Shown here: piece after piece, positions 6,076 to 6,215 of the stretch | How positions within the stretch are numbered: position 1 is the stretch's first letter | Layout: each line of letters begins with the position of its first letter | NCBI GenBank assembly: GCA_003488145.1 | Contig: DNMQ01000507.1 | Span: 1,286 to 7,500, forward strand | Origin: Pseudomonas sp. | Lineage (GTDB): Bacteria; Pseudomonadota; Gammaproteobacteria; Pseudomonadales; Pseudomonadaceae | Reading direction: 5' to 3' | DNA length: 6,215 nt | Translations under genes and position numbers: made by a program | Notes under the pieces: generated by a model | What the model was told of the DNA's origin: nothing | Database searches by the model: none | What the model saw: only the letters and a program-made list of their open reading frames with translations

Positions 6076-6215
6076 ATGTCCAGTATCCGTGAGCGCAACA
6101 AAGAGCTGATCCTCAAAGCCGCCAGCGAAGAATTCGCCGAAAAGGGCTTCGCCGCGACCAAGACCAGCGACATCGCCGCCCGCGCCGGGCTGCCCAAGCC
6201 CAACGTCTACTACTA
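6076..6215 (+). CDS. TetR-family transcriptional regulator, N-terminus (partial, runs off the window)
   Basis: The 46 complete codons present encode a typical TetR DNA-binding domain: a first helix NKELILKAASEEFAEKGF (8-25), then the helix-turn-helix beginning ATKTSDIAARAGLPKPNVYYY. The family represses target genes, often its neighbours, and is released by a small ligand bound in the C-terminal domain, which lies beyond the window. GAAAGG at 6065-6070, 5 nt before the ATG, supports the start. It has its own promoter candidate and lies after a hairpin, so it is probably transcribed separately from the permease-tsx pair. The N-terminus recalls RutR/PydR-type regulators of pyrimidine breakdown in pseudomonads, which would fit a nucleobase region, but this is only an impression and the ligand cannot be read from this fragment. 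Confidence 0.88.
   Translation, partial: MSSIRERNKELILKAASEEFAEKGFAATKTSDIAARAGLPKPNVYY

Overview
The window looks like chromosomal DNA of a GC-rich gammaproteobacterium, most likely a Pseudomonas or Stutzerimonas species. The basis is the strong G/C third-position bias, the protein families present, and promoter elements of the 'TAnnAT followed by a GC-rich discriminator' type. This assignment is made by eye, without a database search. All recognised genes lie on the + strand, and most of the window is purine (urate) catabolism and uptake.

Layout: (1) positions 1-202 hold the 3' end of ureidoglycolate lyase (allA), the last step of urate breakdown. (2) 199-312 is an unassigned 37-codon reading frame that overlaps the allA stop and ends 3 nt before the next gene. 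(3) 316-1545 is puuD, a membrane-bound urate oxidase with a C-terminal cytochrome c domain, followed by a GC-rich terminator hairpin. (4) 1546-1788 is intergenic and holds that terminator and a promoter candidate. (5) 1789-3339 is a KefB/KefC-type cation:proton antiporter with an RCK/TrkA-N domain, followed by a UUCG-capped hairpin. (6) 3340-3548 is an AT-rich control region with a well-formed sigma70-type promoter and two TGT-N2-ACA palindromes. (7) 3549 (or 3498) to 5042 is an NCS2 urate/xanthine permease. (8) 5138-5950 is a Tsx/OmpK-family outer-membrane nucleoside channel, followed by a hairpin. (9) From 6076 to the window edge is the start of a TetR-family regulator with its own promoter.

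The genes make a coherent pathway. The Tsx-like channel could admit nucleosides or related solutes through the outer membrane. The NCS2 permease would carry urate or xanthine across the inner membrane. PuuD oxidises urate and passes electrons to the respiratory chain through its cytochrome domain. AllA releases glyoxylate and urea at the end of the pathway. The antiporter does not obviously belong to this pathway and has its own upstream promoter candidate. No mobile element, CRISPR array, tRNA or rRNA was seen. I found no clearly new system; the most interesting signal is the paired palindrome upstream of the permease.
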